Shown: positions 6,832 to 7,192 of the stretch, in pieces
Position numbering within the stretch: position 1 is the first letter of the stretch
Layout: each line of letters opens with the position of its first letter
NCBI GenBank assembly: GCA_023230285.1
Contig: JALNXP010000125.1
Coordinates: 1 to 7,192 of the forward strand
Reading direction: 5' to 3'
Length of the DNA: 7,192 bases
Source of the DNA: Bacteroidales bacterium
GTDB lineage: Bacteria > Bacteroidota > Bacteroidia > Bacteroidales > BM520
Notes under the pieces: model-generated
Told to the model about the DNA's origin: nothing
The model's database searches: none
The model's input: only the letters and a program-made list of their open reading frames with translations
Position numbers and translations under genes: made by a program

Positions 6832-6873
6832 AAAAACAAAAACAGCGCTAAAAACAATGTTCTTATGGCGCTG
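6832..6873 (-). terminator. Intrinsic terminator (minus strand) for the right-edge gene
   Basis: Read on the minus strand, CAGCGCCA (6873-6866) pairs with TAGCGCTG (6850-6843), eight pairs including one wobble. TTTTTGTTTTTC follows at once. There is no T-run on the + side, so the direction is clear. It lies about 150 bases after the stop of the minus-strand gene at the right edge. Confidence 0.75.
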
Positions 6874-7025
6874 AACAATAACTGATTATCCTGTTAATCT
6901 AAAAAAAACAGAAATTATCCCCCACAGTCTAAACCGAGAGCTAAACTGCGTGGTAGCGTTTTTTTTCAATGTTGCTATTTGGTGTTTCTTTGATGTATTT
7001 TTTACTTGCCTTCAATATTGCAATT
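6874..7025 (-). other. Spacer between the right-edge gene and its terminator
   Basis: No gene was seen here. It is probably the 3' untranslated part of the minus-strand transcript. It holds TATCCTGTTAATC (6887-6899), a run of eight T on the + strand (6959-6966) and two similar short words, GTCTAAACC and GCTAAACTG (6927-6949). None of these amounts to a recognised element. Confidence 0.4.
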
Positions 7026-7192
7026 TCAAAAACCATCTCTTATATTTTCCAGTTTATCTAATTGTTCTTTTAATTGCTGTTTCGTTTGCGTCTCTTTTTC
7101 TGAATTATAAGCGGCTCTCAAGTCCGGCAGATAATGTATGTAATGTGTATCGGCGATATACTTAGCAGCACGAACACGAACAGAAGCGTCAG
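7026..7192 (-). CDS. C-terminal end of an unidentified protein, possibly HEAT-repeat (5' part beyond window)
   Basis: A minus-strand frame enters from the right edge and runs 54 codons to a TGA (7028-7026). The first residues are DASVRVRAAKYIADTHYIHY, then LPDLRAAYNSE, and a charged helical tail KQQLKEQLDKLENIRDGF. The pattern D.SVRVRAA.....D...LP.L..A....E resembles one HEAT/PBS-lyase repeat ('VR.RAA.ALG...D....P.L..AL..E'), which would make it a scaffold or a domain at the end of a larger protein. One repeat is too little to prove this. Coding is supported by the unbroken frame in AT-rich DNA, the higher G+C of this stretch and the matching downstream terminator. Confidence 0.6.
   Translation of the reverse strand, partial: DASVRVRAAKYIADTHYIHYLPDLRAAYNSEKETQTKQQLKEQLDKLENIRDGF

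Noticed and set aside
6940..6966. GCTA...TAGC followed by T8, a possible + strand terminator
   Set aside because: The stem has only four pairs, and no + strand gene lies upstream to need it.
6950..7165. 71-codon + strand frame with hydrophobic residues near the right edge
   Set aside because: It overlaps the better-supported minus-strand frame on the opposite strand, starts next to a T8 run, and its hydrophobicity comes from T-rich DNA.

Overview
The window is AT-rich chromosomal sequence that looks like an anaerobic member of the Bacteroidetes, probably Bacteroidales. Three things point there: V-type ATPase genes in the order B-D-I-K, start codons preceded by A/T-rich leaders with almost no Shine-Dalgarno sequence, and an anaerobe-type rubrerythrin. 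The genus cannot be fixed from this stretch. No mobile element, CRISPR array, rRNA or tRNA was recognised, and I found no convincing new multi-gene system.

Left part (1-3700, + strand): the distal half of a V/A-type ATPase operon. It holds the C-terminal half of subunit B (cut by the window edge), central-stalk subunit D, the large membrane subunit I, whose start overlaps the end of D, and the duplicated proteolipid subunit K. A strong intrinsic terminator closes the operon. The proteolipid keeps every side chain of the Na+ pocket known from Enterococcus hirae NtpK, so the enzyme is probably Na+-coupled.

Middle (3700-5063): about 500 bases without a convincing gene, containing a possible decayed reading frame broken only by amber codons. 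A monocistronic rubrerythrin (peroxide defence) follows. Downstream of it, a terminator hairpin sits inside an 18-19 bp inverted repeat, followed by a run of seven heptamers arranged A-B-A-C-A-B-A.

Right part (5064-7192): a urea transporter gene (+) converges on a gene for an exported SagB-like nitroreductase (-). The two share a hairpin terminator that includes the transporter's stop codon. Upstream of the nitroreductase are a possible 27-codon ORF and a Bacteroidetes-type -7 box. The right edge cuts the C-terminus of a minus-strand gene, possibly a HEAT-repeat protein, which has its own terminator.

The ATPase genes form one complex. The other genes look like independent transcription units; the only loose theme is life in an anaerobic, nitrogen-variable habitat (ion pumping, peroxide removal, urea movement).
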